Assembly (NCBI GenBank): GCA_040754375.1 | Contig: JBFMCT010000019.1 | Coordinates: 1-58,225 of the forward strand | Direction: 5' to 3' | DNA: 58,225 nucleotides | From: Actinomycetota bacterium | Lineage (GTDB): Bacteria > Actinomycetota > Acidimicrobiia > Acidimicrobiales > AC-14 | In this document: positions 23,788 through 30,824 of the stretch, one piece after another | Numbering within the stretch: position 1 is the first letter of the stretch | How the letters are laid out: the number at the start of each line of letters is the position of its first letter | The notes under the pieces: model-generated | What the model was told of the DNA's origin: nothing | Database searches by the model: none | The model's input: the letters and a program-made list of their open reading frames with translations, nothing else | Position numbers and translations under genes: made by a program

Positions 23788-24327
23788 GTGGCCAGCGGGG
23801 GCGGGACGGCACCGGCGAGGACCGGGCCGGCGGGGACCGGGCCGGCGGGGACCGGGCCGGCGGGGACCGGGCTGGTGGGGCCTGCGGGTGCCGAAGGGCC
23901 GTTGGCGGTGGTTGGGCCGGGCAGGGTGGCCCGCTCGTTCGTGCGGTCGTTCCTGGTCCTGTTCGTGTTCTGTGGGCTGACGGGGACGGTCCTGTGGCCG
24001 CTGAGCGGTTGGCACCTGTTCAGCCACGTCCGCACCGACCGGGCCCATGGTTGGGAGGTGGTCGCGGTCGACCGGGCGGGCGCTGAGCGGCCGGTGCCCT
24101 TCGGGGACCTGGGCGCGGGTTTACGGGGCGCTCCCCACGTGGCTGCCGGGTTGGCAGGGCTCCCTCTGGCCGAACGCCGGGCGACGTGCGAGGCGTGGGC
24201 CGAAGCGGCCACGTCCGCCGGGCTGGAGGCCGCCGAGGTGCGGGTCTACGCAGTGGAGGGCCCCGTGGCTGGCTCCGGTCCGTGGTCCAGAGAGCTGCGC
24301 TTCACCTGCCCGGTCCGAGTGCGGTAG
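23788..24327 (+). CDS. small membrane protein paired with an HTTM-like protein
   Basis: 179 residues, unknown function. The first ~35 residues are a GTGPA repeat encoded by four copies of a 15-bp unit; one membrane helix follows (FVRSFLVLFVFCGLTGTVLWPLSGW, ~48-73). An outer or loop domain of ~100 residues contains HLFSHVRTDRAHGWEVVAVD and ends RELRFTCPVRVR. GTG 23788 starts one base after the proA stop. It is separated by only 9 bases from the HTTM-like gene, so the two proteins probably work together. Confidence 0.68.
   Translation: MASGGGTAPARTGPAGTGPAGTGPAGTGLVGPAGAEGPLAVVGPGRVARSFVRSFLVLFVFCGLTGTVLWPLSGWHLFSHVRTDRAHGWEVVAVDRAGAERPVPFGDLGAGLRGAPHVAAGLAGLPLAERRATCEAWAEAATSAGLEAAEVRVYAVEGPVAGSGPWSRELRFTCPVRVR
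23821..23880 (+). repeat. 15-bp tandem repeat in coding sequence
   Basis: Four copies of the unit ACCGGGCCGGCGGGG, the last with two changes. It encodes Thr-Gly-Pro-Ala-Gly repeats near the N-terminus of the small membrane protein. Confidence 0.85.
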
Positions 24328-24336
24328 GGCCTAGGG

Positions 24337-25263
24337 GTGAGGCGGGCCGAGCGATGGTTGTTCGGGGCAGAGACGCCCCGCCGCCTGGTCCTGGTGCAAG
24401 TCGCGCTGGCGGTGGTGATCGGCCTCCGGGTCGCTCTCGGTCCCTACCGGGAGCTGGCCGGTCAACCGGCGGCCCTGTTCCGGCCCGTGTGGTTCCTCAG
24501 GGCCTTGGACGCCATGCCCGGGGTCGAGGCCATCGCGGCCCTCCAGGTGGTGGGCACGGTGGGGGCCGTCGTGGCCGTCGTGGGGCGGGGCCGGTCCCGC
24601 CGGGCGGGGCTGGTGGTGGCGTGGCTGTGCCTGCTGGTGCTGGCCGGGCTGCGGGGCAGCCGGGGCAAGGTCATGCACAACGACGCCTTGCTCCTGCTGG
24701 CGACCGTACCCCTGCTCGTGGCCCCGCTGGTGGCCCGGTCCTCCGACCGCCGGCCCTCGACCCGCTACGGCTGGCCGCTGCGGACGTCGATGGTCGTGGT
24801 GGCCGGGGCTTACTTCTTCGCCGGGTTCCACAAGCTGGTCGAGTCGGGCCCGGCATGGGTGGTGAGCGACAACCTGTCCAACGTGCTGGCCGTGGCCGCC
24901 CGCAGCGGCCGGGTCGCGTTCCCGTGGCTGCCCGAGGCGGTGGCTGGCCTGCCCGTCGTGCCCGTCGTGGTGGCCGGGCTCGTGCTGGCGCTGGAGGTGA
25001 CCTTCCCGCTCGCCCTGGTATGGGCCCGGCTCCGCCCCGGGTACGCGGTGGGGGCCGTGGCGTTGCACTCGGCCACGTGGTTGCTCCTGGGCCTCGACTA
25101 CTGGGCGTGGGCGGCCGTCACCCCCCTGGTCCTGGTCGACTGGCCGGCGTGGGCGCGCGGTAGACGGCGCCGACCGCGTCCTGGTCGACGAGCACCAGGC
25201 CCAGAGCGTCCGCCAGTTCCTGCGGGGTCGGGAGCGCCACCAGCCGCGACGGCGGTCGCGTGA
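24337..25263 (+). CDS. HTTM-like polytopic membrane protein (vitamin K-dependent carboxylase-like fold)
   Basis: 308 residues with about eight hydrophobic segments. The stretch VVVAGAYFFAGFHKLVESGP followed by AWVVSDNL, and the loop RGKVMHNDALLLLATVPLLV, are typical of the HTTM group, membrane proteins related to vitamin K-dependent gamma-carboxylase and mostly of unknown role in bacteria. The last ~50 residues are Arg/Pro/Ala-rich and are encoded by DNA that is antisense to the end of the glycosyltransferase-like gene. The frame remains open for 146 bases of overlap. It probably pairs with the membrane protein encoded 9 bases upstream. Confidence 0.74.
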   Translation: MRRAERWLFGAETPRRLVLVQVALAVVIGLRVALGPYRELAGQPAALFRPVWFLRALDAMPGVEAIAALQVVGTVGAVVAVVGRGRSRRAGLVVAWLCLLVLAGLRGSRGKVMHNDALLLLATVPLLVAPLVARSSDRRPSTRYGWPLRTSMVVVAGAYFFAGFHKLVESGPAWVVSDNLSNVLAVAARSGRVAFPWLPEAVAGLPVVPVVVAGLVLALEVTFPLALVWARLRPGYAVGAVALHSATWLLLGLDYWAWAAVTPLVLVDWPAWARGRRRRPRPGRRAPGPERPPVPAGSGAPPAATAVA

Positions 25264-27085
25264 AGTAGACGACCAGCCCACCGGCGTGCAGCCTCTGGGC
25301 CATGGCCGCCAACTCGGCTTCGTACCTGGGGTTGGGGCGGCCCGAGTAGAAGTCGGACTTCTCGGGCAGGAGGGTGGCCACCCGCCCGGTGTGGTGCCAG
25401 AGGGCGTCGACCTGGTTGGTGTAGACGGGCTGGGACAGCGACAGGGCGCGGACGGCCTCGGTCCCGGCCGACGAGGCGAAGGCGGGCGACGTGAACCCGC
25501 CGGGCCGGACCTCGGGGTCGCGCAGGGCGTCCCACGACCAGGCCGCGCCCGAGGCCACCTGGCCGGCGACGACCACTACGAGGGCGGCCCGGGCCAGCCG
25601 GGCCCCCGCCGTTCGGCTCAGGGCCAGGGCGGCCATCACGACGGCAGCCATGTGCACCGGGAACAGGAACCGCTGGTCGAGCCGTCCCGTCACCTCGAAC
25701 ACCGCCCGGTTGGCCACCAGTACCCCGACGTAGGCAGCGGCGAGGACGGCCGTGAGGGCCACGACCACCGAAACCTGCGCGGGAACCGTGGGTGAAACGC
25801 CCACGGTTCCCGCGCAGGTTTCGTGGGGTGGGGCCTGCGCCGGGCGTCCCGGCCCGTTCCGGTCCCGGACGCCGGCCCGCACGGCGGCGACGGCCAGGGC
25901 GGTGACGATCAGGACGGCCCCGGCCAGGCGGGCCACCTCGGGGACCTCGGCGGGCACGAACCAGGCGGACGCCGTCCGGGCCCCGGCCGCGAACCAGTCG
26001 AGCCCCGGCGGGTGCCAGCCGGCCGTCCGGTTGACGACCTGGCCGCCGGTGCCCCCAGCCCACGCCAGCCATCCCGCCAGGGGCGCCAGGGCGATGGCCG
26101 CGAAGGCGGCCGCCCCCAGTAGCCGGGCCCGCAACGTCAGCCGGGCCGTTGGTTCGGCACCTTCCGCCGCTCCTGACGCCGCCCCGCCATCGGCCGGCCC
26201 TGACGCCGCCCCGCCATCGGCCGGCCCTGACGCCGCCCCGCCATCGGCCGGCCCTGACGCCGCCCCGCCATCGGCCGGCCCTGACGCCGCCCCGCCATCG
26301 GCTGGCCCGCCCACCGCCCCGCCATCGGCTGGCCCGCCCACCGCCGACTCGTCCCCCGCCGGCTCCGCGGGCCTAGGACGGCGACCGGGGTGGCGCGCGA
26401 CCATGAGGGCCAAGGCGCCGCCCGCGACCAGGGCTATGCCCACGTAGCGGGTGAGGCAGGCGGCGCCGGCCAGGAGGGCGGCCACGGCCAGGAGGGCGGA
26501 TCGCTGTCCCGTCCGGGCCGGGGAACTCGCGGTGGCCAGGGCGGCGGCTGTCAGGACCGCCAGCAACACGAACAGGGGCTCGCTCAGTCCCGAGGTTGTG
26601 AAGGCCAGGAAGTCGAGCCCGGCCGCCACCAGGACCTGGGCGGCCACGGCCAGCCCCAGGGCCCGCGTCAGCCGGTGGACGCCCACACCCACGGCCAGTA
26701 CCACCAGGCCTCCGAGGACGGGGTTGAGGACCTGGACGACCGTGAACGGGCTGGGGCCGAGCGAGCTGAAGGCGGCGACCAACAGGGTGAACAGGGGCGG
26801 GAAGTTGGCCACCGGAGGAGACCCGGGGGGCGGGGTGAAGCCGTCGCCGCCGGCCAGGTTGGCGGCCGTGCCCAGGTAAGCCAGGGCGTCGGGGCTCGTG
26901 TAGACGCCGCGTCGAGAGATAGCCAGGGCCAACGCGGTGGCGGCCACCGCAGGGAGGGCCAGGGCCAGGAGGTCGGCCGACCTCCCCTTGACGAGCCCCC
27001 TGGTAGAGCCGGGTCGCGGCCAACGGGGCGGTCGGCCGCTTAGGGAGGGTTCAGAGGTCAGCCGCCTACTGGGGCTGATTGGCAT
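25118..27085 (-). CDS. large membrane protein, probable GT-C-type glycosyltransferase
   Basis: 655 residues, about 11-12 membrane helices. Just after helix 1 lies SRRGVYTSPDALAYLGTAAN, with the acidic loop (SPDALAY) typical of GT-C enzymes such as ArnT and mannosyltransferases that use lipid-linked sugars. TSGLSEPLF also fits. A soluble end (~560-655) carries LSLSQPVYTNQVDALWHHTG. Two insertions break the core: residues ~249-304 are a GPADGGAAS tandem repeat, and residues ~421-438 (ETCAGTVGVSPTVPAQVS) are a 55-bp palindromic element. Exact acceptor and sugar are unknown. A well-spaced promoter gives a leaderless start at ATG 27085. Confidence 0.76.
   Translation of the reverse strand: MPISPSRRLTSEPSLSGRPPRWPRPGSTRGLVKGRSADLLALALPAVAATALALAISRRGVYTSPDALAYLGTAANLAGGDGFTPPPGSPPVANFPPLFTLLVAAFSSLGPSPFTVVQVLNPVLGGLVVLAVGVGVHRLTRALGLAVAAQVLVAAGLDFLAFTTSGLSEPLFVLLAVLTAAALATASSPARTGQRSALLAVAALLAGAACLTRYVGIALVAGGALALMVARHPGRRPRPAEPAGDESAVGGPADGGAVGGPADGGAASGPADGGAASGPADGGAASGPADGGAASGPADGGAASGAAEGAEPTARLTLRARLLGAAAFAAIALAPLAGWLAWAGGTGGQVVNRTAGWHPPGLDWFAAGARTASAWFVPAEVPEVARLAGAVLIVTALAVAAVRAGVRDRNGPGRPAQAPPHETCAGTVGVSPTVPAQVSVVVALTAVLAAAYVGVLVANRAVFEVTGRLDQRFLFPVHMAAVVMAALALSRTAGARLARAALVVVVAGQVASGAAWSWDALRDPEVRPGGFTSPAFASSAGTEAVRALSLSQPVYTNQVDALWHHTGRVATLLPEKSDFYSGRPNPRYEAELAAMAQRLHAGGLVVYFTRPPSRLVALPTPQELADALGLVLVDQDAVGAVYRAPTPASRPGPGG
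25769..25823. repeat. 55-bp palindromic element, copy 1 (in frame inside a membrane protein gene)
   Basis: Perfect 24-bp inverted repeat (arms 25769-25792 and 25800-25823, beginning CGAAACCTGCGCGGGAACC) around the 7-base loop TGAAACG. A second copy at 44848-44902 differs at one loop base. It is read in frame as ETCAGTVGVSPTVPAQVS in the glycosyltransferase-like protein, between membrane segments. The sharp edges and second copy point to a mobile or dispersed element and not to a terminator. Confidence 0.85.
26174..26340 (-). repeat. 27-bp minisatellite in coding sequence
   Basis: Five near-identical 27-bp units starting TGACGCCGCCCCGCCATCGG at 26174, 26201, 26228, 26255 and 26282, then two variant units. 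They encode GPADGGAAS repeats in a loop of the glycosyltransferase-like protein. The unit length is a multiple of three, so copy-number change would keep the frame. Confidence 0.88.
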
Positions 27086-27093
27086 TGAGCAGA

Positions 27094-27123
27094 AATGTAC
27101 CGGAGAGGTTCATTTTTACTCAA
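27094..27123 (-). promoter_or_regulatory. promoter of the glycosyltransferase-like gene
   Basis: On the minus strand TTGAGT (27123-27118), 18 bases, TACATT (27099-27094), then 8 bases to ATG 27085. The region is notably AT-rich. It predicts a leaderless mRNA. Confidence 0.6.
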
Positions 27124-27152
27124 TGACCGGCGGTGGGGGGACGGCCGGTCAT
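27123..27152 (-). terminator. hairpin after DAHP synthase gene
   Basis: ATGACCGGC (27123-27131) pairs with GCCGGTCAT (27144-27152), 12-base loop. It lies between the DAHP synthase stop (27161) and the next promoter. No T-run follows on the minus strand. Confidence 0.5.
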
Positions 27153-27160
27153 CGAGCTAG

Positions 27161-28531
27161 CTAGTTGCGGAGAAGCTCCGCCACCCCGAAGGCGAGGTCG
27201 AGGGACTGGCGGGCATTGAGCCGGGGGTCGCACGTGGTCAGGTAGCGGTCCGGCAACTGGCTGTCGAGCACCGCGTCGGAGCCGCCGACGCACTCGGTCA
27301 CGTCCTCGCCGGTCAGCTCCACGTGGATCCCGCCTGGCCAGACGTCCTCGGCCCGGCAGGCTGAAAAAAAGCCGCGTACCTCGCCCAGCACGTCGTCGAA
27401 GCTGCGCGTCTTGCGGCCGGTGGGCGACAAGTAGGTGTTGCCGTGCATGGGGTCGCACATCCACACGACCGGGTGCCCGCTGTCGCGCACGGCCCGCAGC
27501 AGAGGGGGCAGGAGGTCTGCCACCCGGGTCGCGCCCATGCGTGCGATCAGGGTGAGCCGTCCCGGTACCCGGTGGGGGTTGAGGCGCTGACACAGGCCGA
27601 CGGCCTCATCGGCGGTGGTGCTGGGCCCGAGCTTGACCGCCACCGGGTTCTCCACACCGGTCAGGAAGGCCACGTGGGCCCCGTCGAGCTGGCGGGTCCG
27701 GTCCCCGATCCACAGTAGGTGGGCCGAGCAGTCGTACCACCGGCCGGTTAGCGACTCCTCGCGCGTGAGGGCCTCCTCGTAGCCCAGCAGAAGGGCCTCG
27801 TGGCACGTCCAGAAGTCGACTTCATGCAGGATGGCCTCGGTCCCCAGGTCGATCCCGCAGGCGGCCATGAAGCGCAGCGCCCGGTCGATGTCGGCGGCCG
27901 TGTGCTCGTAGCGGGTGCCCTGGGGACTGGAGCGCACGAACTGCTGGTTCCACGTGTGGACTTCGCGCAGGTCGGCGAAGCCGCCCTTGGTGAAGGCCCG
28001 TAGCAGGTTCATGGTCGACGCCGACTGGTGGTAGGCCTGCAGCAGGCGCTCGGGGTTGGCCACCCGGGCCTCGGCCGTCGGGGCGTCGTCGTTGACCATG
28101 GGCCCCCGGAAGGCGGGCAGGACGAGGCCGTTGCCCACGTCCTCGGTGGGCGACGAGCGGGGCTTGGCGAACTGGCCGGCGATGCGCCCCATCTTCACCA
28201 CCGGCACGCCCGCGCCGTAGGTGAGCACGACGGCCATCTGGAGGATGACCTTGAGCTTGTCGCGGATGGCGTCGGCCGAGAAGTCGAACGACTCGGCACA
28301 GTCCCCGGCCTGGAGGACGAAGGCCTTACCTTCGCTCACCTGGGCGAGGGCCGCCGTGAGGTTGCGCATCTCGCCCGCGAACACCAGCGGAGGCAGGGAC
28401 CCGAGGCGGGCGAGCACGTCCTCTAGGGCGCCCGGGTCGGGCCATTCCGGCTGCTGGAGGGCGGGACTGGCCCTCCAGGTGCGCGGGGTCCACGGCTCAG
28501 GCGGGACGGTCGAGGTTGGGGAGGTGCTCAT
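27161..28531 (-). CDS. aroG: 3-deoxy-7-phosphoheptulonate synthase, class II
   Basis: Condenses phosphoenolpyruvate with erythrose 4-phosphate, the first step of the shikimate pathway. 456 residues, full length for the plant-like class II enzyme found in actinobacteria. Motifs: LVFAGEMRNLTAAL, FVLQAGDCAESF (metal-binding Cys), VVKMGRIAGQFAKPRSSPTE, ILHEVDFWTCHEALLLGYEE, HLLWIGDRTRQLDGAHV, VAVKLGPSTTADE, LIARMGA and WMCDPMHGNT with metal-binding Asp and His. ATG 28531 yields the usual N-terminus starting WTPRTWRASPALQQPEW about 12 residues in. It is divergent from nadD. Confidence 0.96.
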   Translation of the reverse strand: MSTSPTSTVPPEPWTPRTWRASPALQQPEWPDPGALEDVLARLGSLPPLVFAGEMRNLTAALAQVSEGKAFVLQAGDCAESFDFSADAIRDKLKVILQMAVVLTYGAGVPVVKMGRIAGQFAKPRSSPTEDVGNGLVLPAFRGPMVNDDAPTAEARVANPERLLQAYHQSASTMNLLRAFTKGGFADLREVHTWNQQFVRSSPQGTRYEHTAADIDRALRFMAACGIDLGTEAILHEVDFWTCHEALLLGYEEALTREESLTGRWYDCSAHLLWIGDRTRQLDGAHVAFLTGVENPVAVKLGPSTTADEAVGLCQRLNPHRVPGRLTLIARMGATRVADLLPPLLRAVRDSGHPVVWMCDPMHGNTYLSPTGRKTRSFDDVLGEVRGFFSACRAEDVWPGGIHVELTGEDVTECVGGSDAVLDSQLPDRYLTTCDPRLNARQSLDLAFGVAELLRN

Positions 28532-28596
28532 AAGTGCTCACTAGACGGTAGCGGCCTGGCCGCCCCACGGAGCCCGGTTTAGCGGTGGCCGGCCCA

Positions 28597-28602
28597 TATG
28601 CT
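28597..28602 (+). promoter_or_regulatory. candidate -10 box of nadD
   Basis: TATGCT ends 7 bases before GTG 28610. The box contains the alternative ATG 28598, which argues that GTG 28610 is the real start. Confidence 0.45.
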
Positions 28603-28609
28603 CGCCCTG

Positions 28610-29194
28610 GTGGAGCGGGTGGGGGTCTTCGGGGGCACGTTCGACCCGGTGCACGTGGGGCACCTGGTGGCGGCCGTGAACGCCCGTCATGCCCTCGGCC
28701 TCGACCGGGTGCTCATGGTCGTGGCCCACGACCCATGGCAGAAGAGCGACCGGCGGGTGACCCCGGCCGAGGACCGCTTCGCCATGGTCGAGGCCGCGGT
28801 GGCCGGCCACGACGGCCTGGAGGCCAGCCGCCTCGAGATCGACCGGGGCGGCGTCTCCTACACGGCCGACACGCTGGAGGCGCTGGCCACCGCCCGTCCC
28901 GGGGCCGAGCTGTTCCTGGTCGTGGGGTCCGACGTAGCCGCCGACCTCGGCACTTGGGAACGTCCCGAGGATGTACGGCGCCTGGCCACGCTGGCCGTGG
29001 TCGACAGGCCGGGGGCTGCCATCGCCGACCTGGGCCCGGGGTGGCGGACGCGCCGGGTGGCCATCCCCCACCTCGAAGTGTCGGGGTCCGACCTGCGTAG
29101 GCGAGCCGCGGCCGGCCTGCCCCTGGACTGGCTCGTGCCCGCGCCGGTGATCGCCTACATCTCGGCCCGCGGTCTGTACGCTGGAGGCAGATGA
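28610..29194 (+). CDS. nadD: nicotinate-mononucleotide adenylyltransferase
   Basis: Transfers AMP to nicotinate mononucleotide in NAD synthesis. 194 residues from GTG 28610, beginning MERVGVFGGTFDPVHVGHLV, which contains the nucleotidyltransferase GTFDPxHxGH signature. SRLEIDRGGVSYTADTLEAL and the C-terminal EVSGSDLRRRAAAGLPLDWL (the ISSTxIR-like site) complete it. The 12-base shorter start is chosen because the upstream ATG sits inside the -10 box. rsfS follows in the same direction, the standard nadD-rsfS order. Confidence 0.95.
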   Translation: MERVGVFGGTFDPVHVGHLVAAVNARHALGLDRVLMVVAHDPWQKSDRRVTPAEDRFAMVEAAVAGHDGLEASRLEIDRGGVSYTADTLEALATARPGAELFLVVGSDVAADLGTWERPEDVRRLATLAVVDRPGAAIADLGPGWRTRRVAIPHLEVSGSDLRRRAAAGLPLDWLVPAPVIAYISARGLYAGGR

Positions 29195-29277
29195 AGCTCC
29201 CCGTCGCCGATCGCACCCCCTGCGGGCGCTGGTGACCGGTCGAGCCGTCCCCTTGTGCGACCAACCGGAGGGATCCC

Positions 29278-29676
29278 ACGTCCACCCAGACTGAACGCGA
29301 CCTGGAACAAGTCCGCCACCTGGCCCGCGTGGCAGCCCGCGCCGCCGACGCCAAAGGGGGGGAGGACACCGTCGTCATCGAGATCGGGCCCGTCCTGGCC
29401 ATCTGTGACGCCTTCGTGCTGACCAGCGGCCGCAACCACCGGCAGGTGAAGACCATCGCCGAGGAGGTCGAGGCCAAGGTGAAGGAGGCCGGCGGCGGGC
29501 CGCCCCTGCGCGTCGAAGGCCGCGAGCACGCCGAGTGGGCCGTGCTCGACTTCGGTGACTTCGCCGTCCACGTGTTCCTCGATGAGACCCGCCGCTACTA
29601 CGAACTGGAGCGGTTGTGGCCCGACGCGCCCCGCATCGAGTGGCAGCAGGCCGGGGCAGCCGCCGAGATCGAGTGA
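29278..29676 (+). CDS. rsfS: ribosomal silencing factor RsfS
   Basis: Binds L14 on the 50S subunit and blocks joining with the 30S subunit in starvation. 132 residues. The core EDTVVIEIGPVLAICDAFVL with TSGRNHRQVKTIAEEVEAKV, and REHAEWAVLDFGDFAVHVFL with DETRRYYELERLW, is diagnostic. The family helix before it (TERDLEQVRHLARVAARAAD) has no ATG, GTG or TTG at its beginning. GGAGGG at 29267-29272 lies 5 bases before ACG 29278 (ACG-TCC-ACC), so an ACG start is the simplest reading. GTG 29329 would delete most of the first helix. Confidence 0.92.
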   Translation, partial: TSTQTERDLEQVRHLARVAARAADAKGGEDTVVIEIGPVLAICDAFVLTSGRNHRQVKTIAEEVEAKVKEAGGGPPLRVEGREHAEWAVLDFGDFAVHVFLDETRRYYELERLWPDAPRIEWQQAGAAAEIE

Positions 29677-29810
29677 GCCTGTCGCGGCGTCCCCTCCCCG
29701 AGGCCCTTTCTTGGGGTCCTCTCCCGAGCCGGCGGTAGGGCATCGGGCGGGTGACCAGGATCGAGCCGGGCCTCGGGGTGGGCCAGGGCCGGGATGGCCA
29801 GGCCGGTCGG

Positions 29811-30671
29811 CTAGTGGGGTGAGGGCCGGGGCTCGGGGGGGCCGAGGCCCAGGGCGGCCCGGATGGCGGTGCGGCCCTCGGTGACGTTCATGGCCACGAG
29901 CTGGGGGAGCGACAAGCCCAGCTCCTTGACCAGCTCGTCGGCCAGGTAGAAGCCCACCCGCCACTGGCCTTCGATCATGCCGCCCCCGAAGTAGGTCTCG
30001 GTCGTGTCGGGTGCGTCGATCGAGGCCCGGAAGTGGTCGAGCAGGCTCTGGCGGTGTTCGGTGCACCAGCTAAGCCACGTCTCGACGTCGGGGTGGCCGT
30101 ACCAGAAGTAGTCGAGCTCGGGCCGGCCGGGGTAGACGGCCCGGCTGGCGGCGATGGCGATGCCCTCGGAGAAGGCCATCCAGGCGGCGTCGTTCTCGGG
30201 CGGGCTGGTGCCCAGGGCCAGCTCGTGCCAGGCGTGGGTCGTCTCGTGGGCCACCAGCACCTGGGTGCCCTCGGCCGACTGGAACCATTCCAGGCAGTGG
30301 AAGACGGCGATGTCGTCACCGATACGCCCCACGGCTGCGTTGGTCGTAAGCGTGCCGACCATGAGGACGTGCAGTGGTGACGGCACCTCGGGGCGGTCGA
30401 GCAGGCCGGGCAGGATCTTCTCGGTGTCGGCCACCGCCCTGCGCACGACGCCGGCCGCTTCCTCGGCCCGGGCGCGCACGCGTGACAGCTCACGCACGAC
30501 GGCGGCCCGCCCCGAAGGTGAGCCGTGGGTCGCGTAAAAGGCCTCGAAGACCTCGGGGTGAGCCCCCTCGTACTTGTCGACCCACAGGCCCTCACGCATG
30601 TAAGGGGTCTCGATGGCGGCCTTGCGGGCGAACGCCTCGAAGGCGGCTGTGGTGTCCAGGAGGCGGGGCAT
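29811..30671 (-). CDS. putative zinc-dependent metalloprotease (gluzincin-like, DUF2268-type)
   Basis: 286 residues with no signal peptide. VLVAHETTHAWHELALG carries the HExxH zinc site, and AWMAFSEGIAIAASR about 35 residues later supplies the third ligand Glu, the arrangement of DUF2268/YjaZ-like predicted proteases. C-terminal FGGGMIEGQWRVGFYLADEL with VKELGLSLPQLVAMNVTEG is also typical. Substrate unknown, probably cytoplasmic. ATG 30671 is selected; the longer open frame upstream is antisense to the pilus genes. It is divergent from the pilus operon and convergent with rsfS. Confidence 0.78.
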   Translation of the reverse strand: MPRLLDTTAAFEAFARKAAIETPYMREGLWVDKYEGAHPEVFEAFYATHGSPSGRAAVVRELSRVRARAEEAAGVVRRAVADTEKILPGLLDRPEVPSPLHVLMVGTLTTNAAVGRIGDDIAVFHCLEWFQSAEGTQVLVAHETTHAWHELALGTSPPENDAAWMAFSEGIAIAASRAVYPGRPELDYFWYGHPDVETWLSWCTEHRQSLLDHFRASIDAPDTTETYFGGGMIEGQWRVGFYLADELVKELGLSLPQLVAMNVTEGRTAIRAALGLGPPEPRPSPH

Positions 30672-30754
30672 GAGCGGCCAGTTTCGCGCAGCCGCCCACC
30701 TGCGTGGCCCTGGACCGGGTAGTCGCGAGCGCCGAAAAAAGTACGGGTTACCTC

Positions 30755-30784
30755 TTGAACACGTCTGATGGCATCTCATACAGT
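30755..30784 (+). promoter_or_regulatory. promoter of the Flp/Tad pilus operon
   Basis: TTGAAC (30755-30760), 18 bases, TACAGT (30779-30784), in a locally AT-rich patch that also holds an A6 run at 30735-30740. Transcription should begin near 30791, which excludes the ATG at 30768 as the start of the first gene. Confidence 0.6.
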
Positions 30785-30824
30785 GGGTGTGGACCGGTGG
30801 AGAGGCGGAAAGGGGCGGGAGCGG

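Noticed and set aside
25769-25823. Palindrome as an ordinary transcription terminator or CRISPR repeat
   Set aside because: It lies mid-gene without T-runs, only two copies exist 19 kb apart, and there are no spacers or cas genes.
30768-30824. Upstream ATG (30768) and GTG (30789) as cpaB starts
   Set aside because: ATG 30768 lies inside the promoter spacer and GTG 30789 is about at the predicted transcription start; ATG 30825 has a ribosome-binding site.
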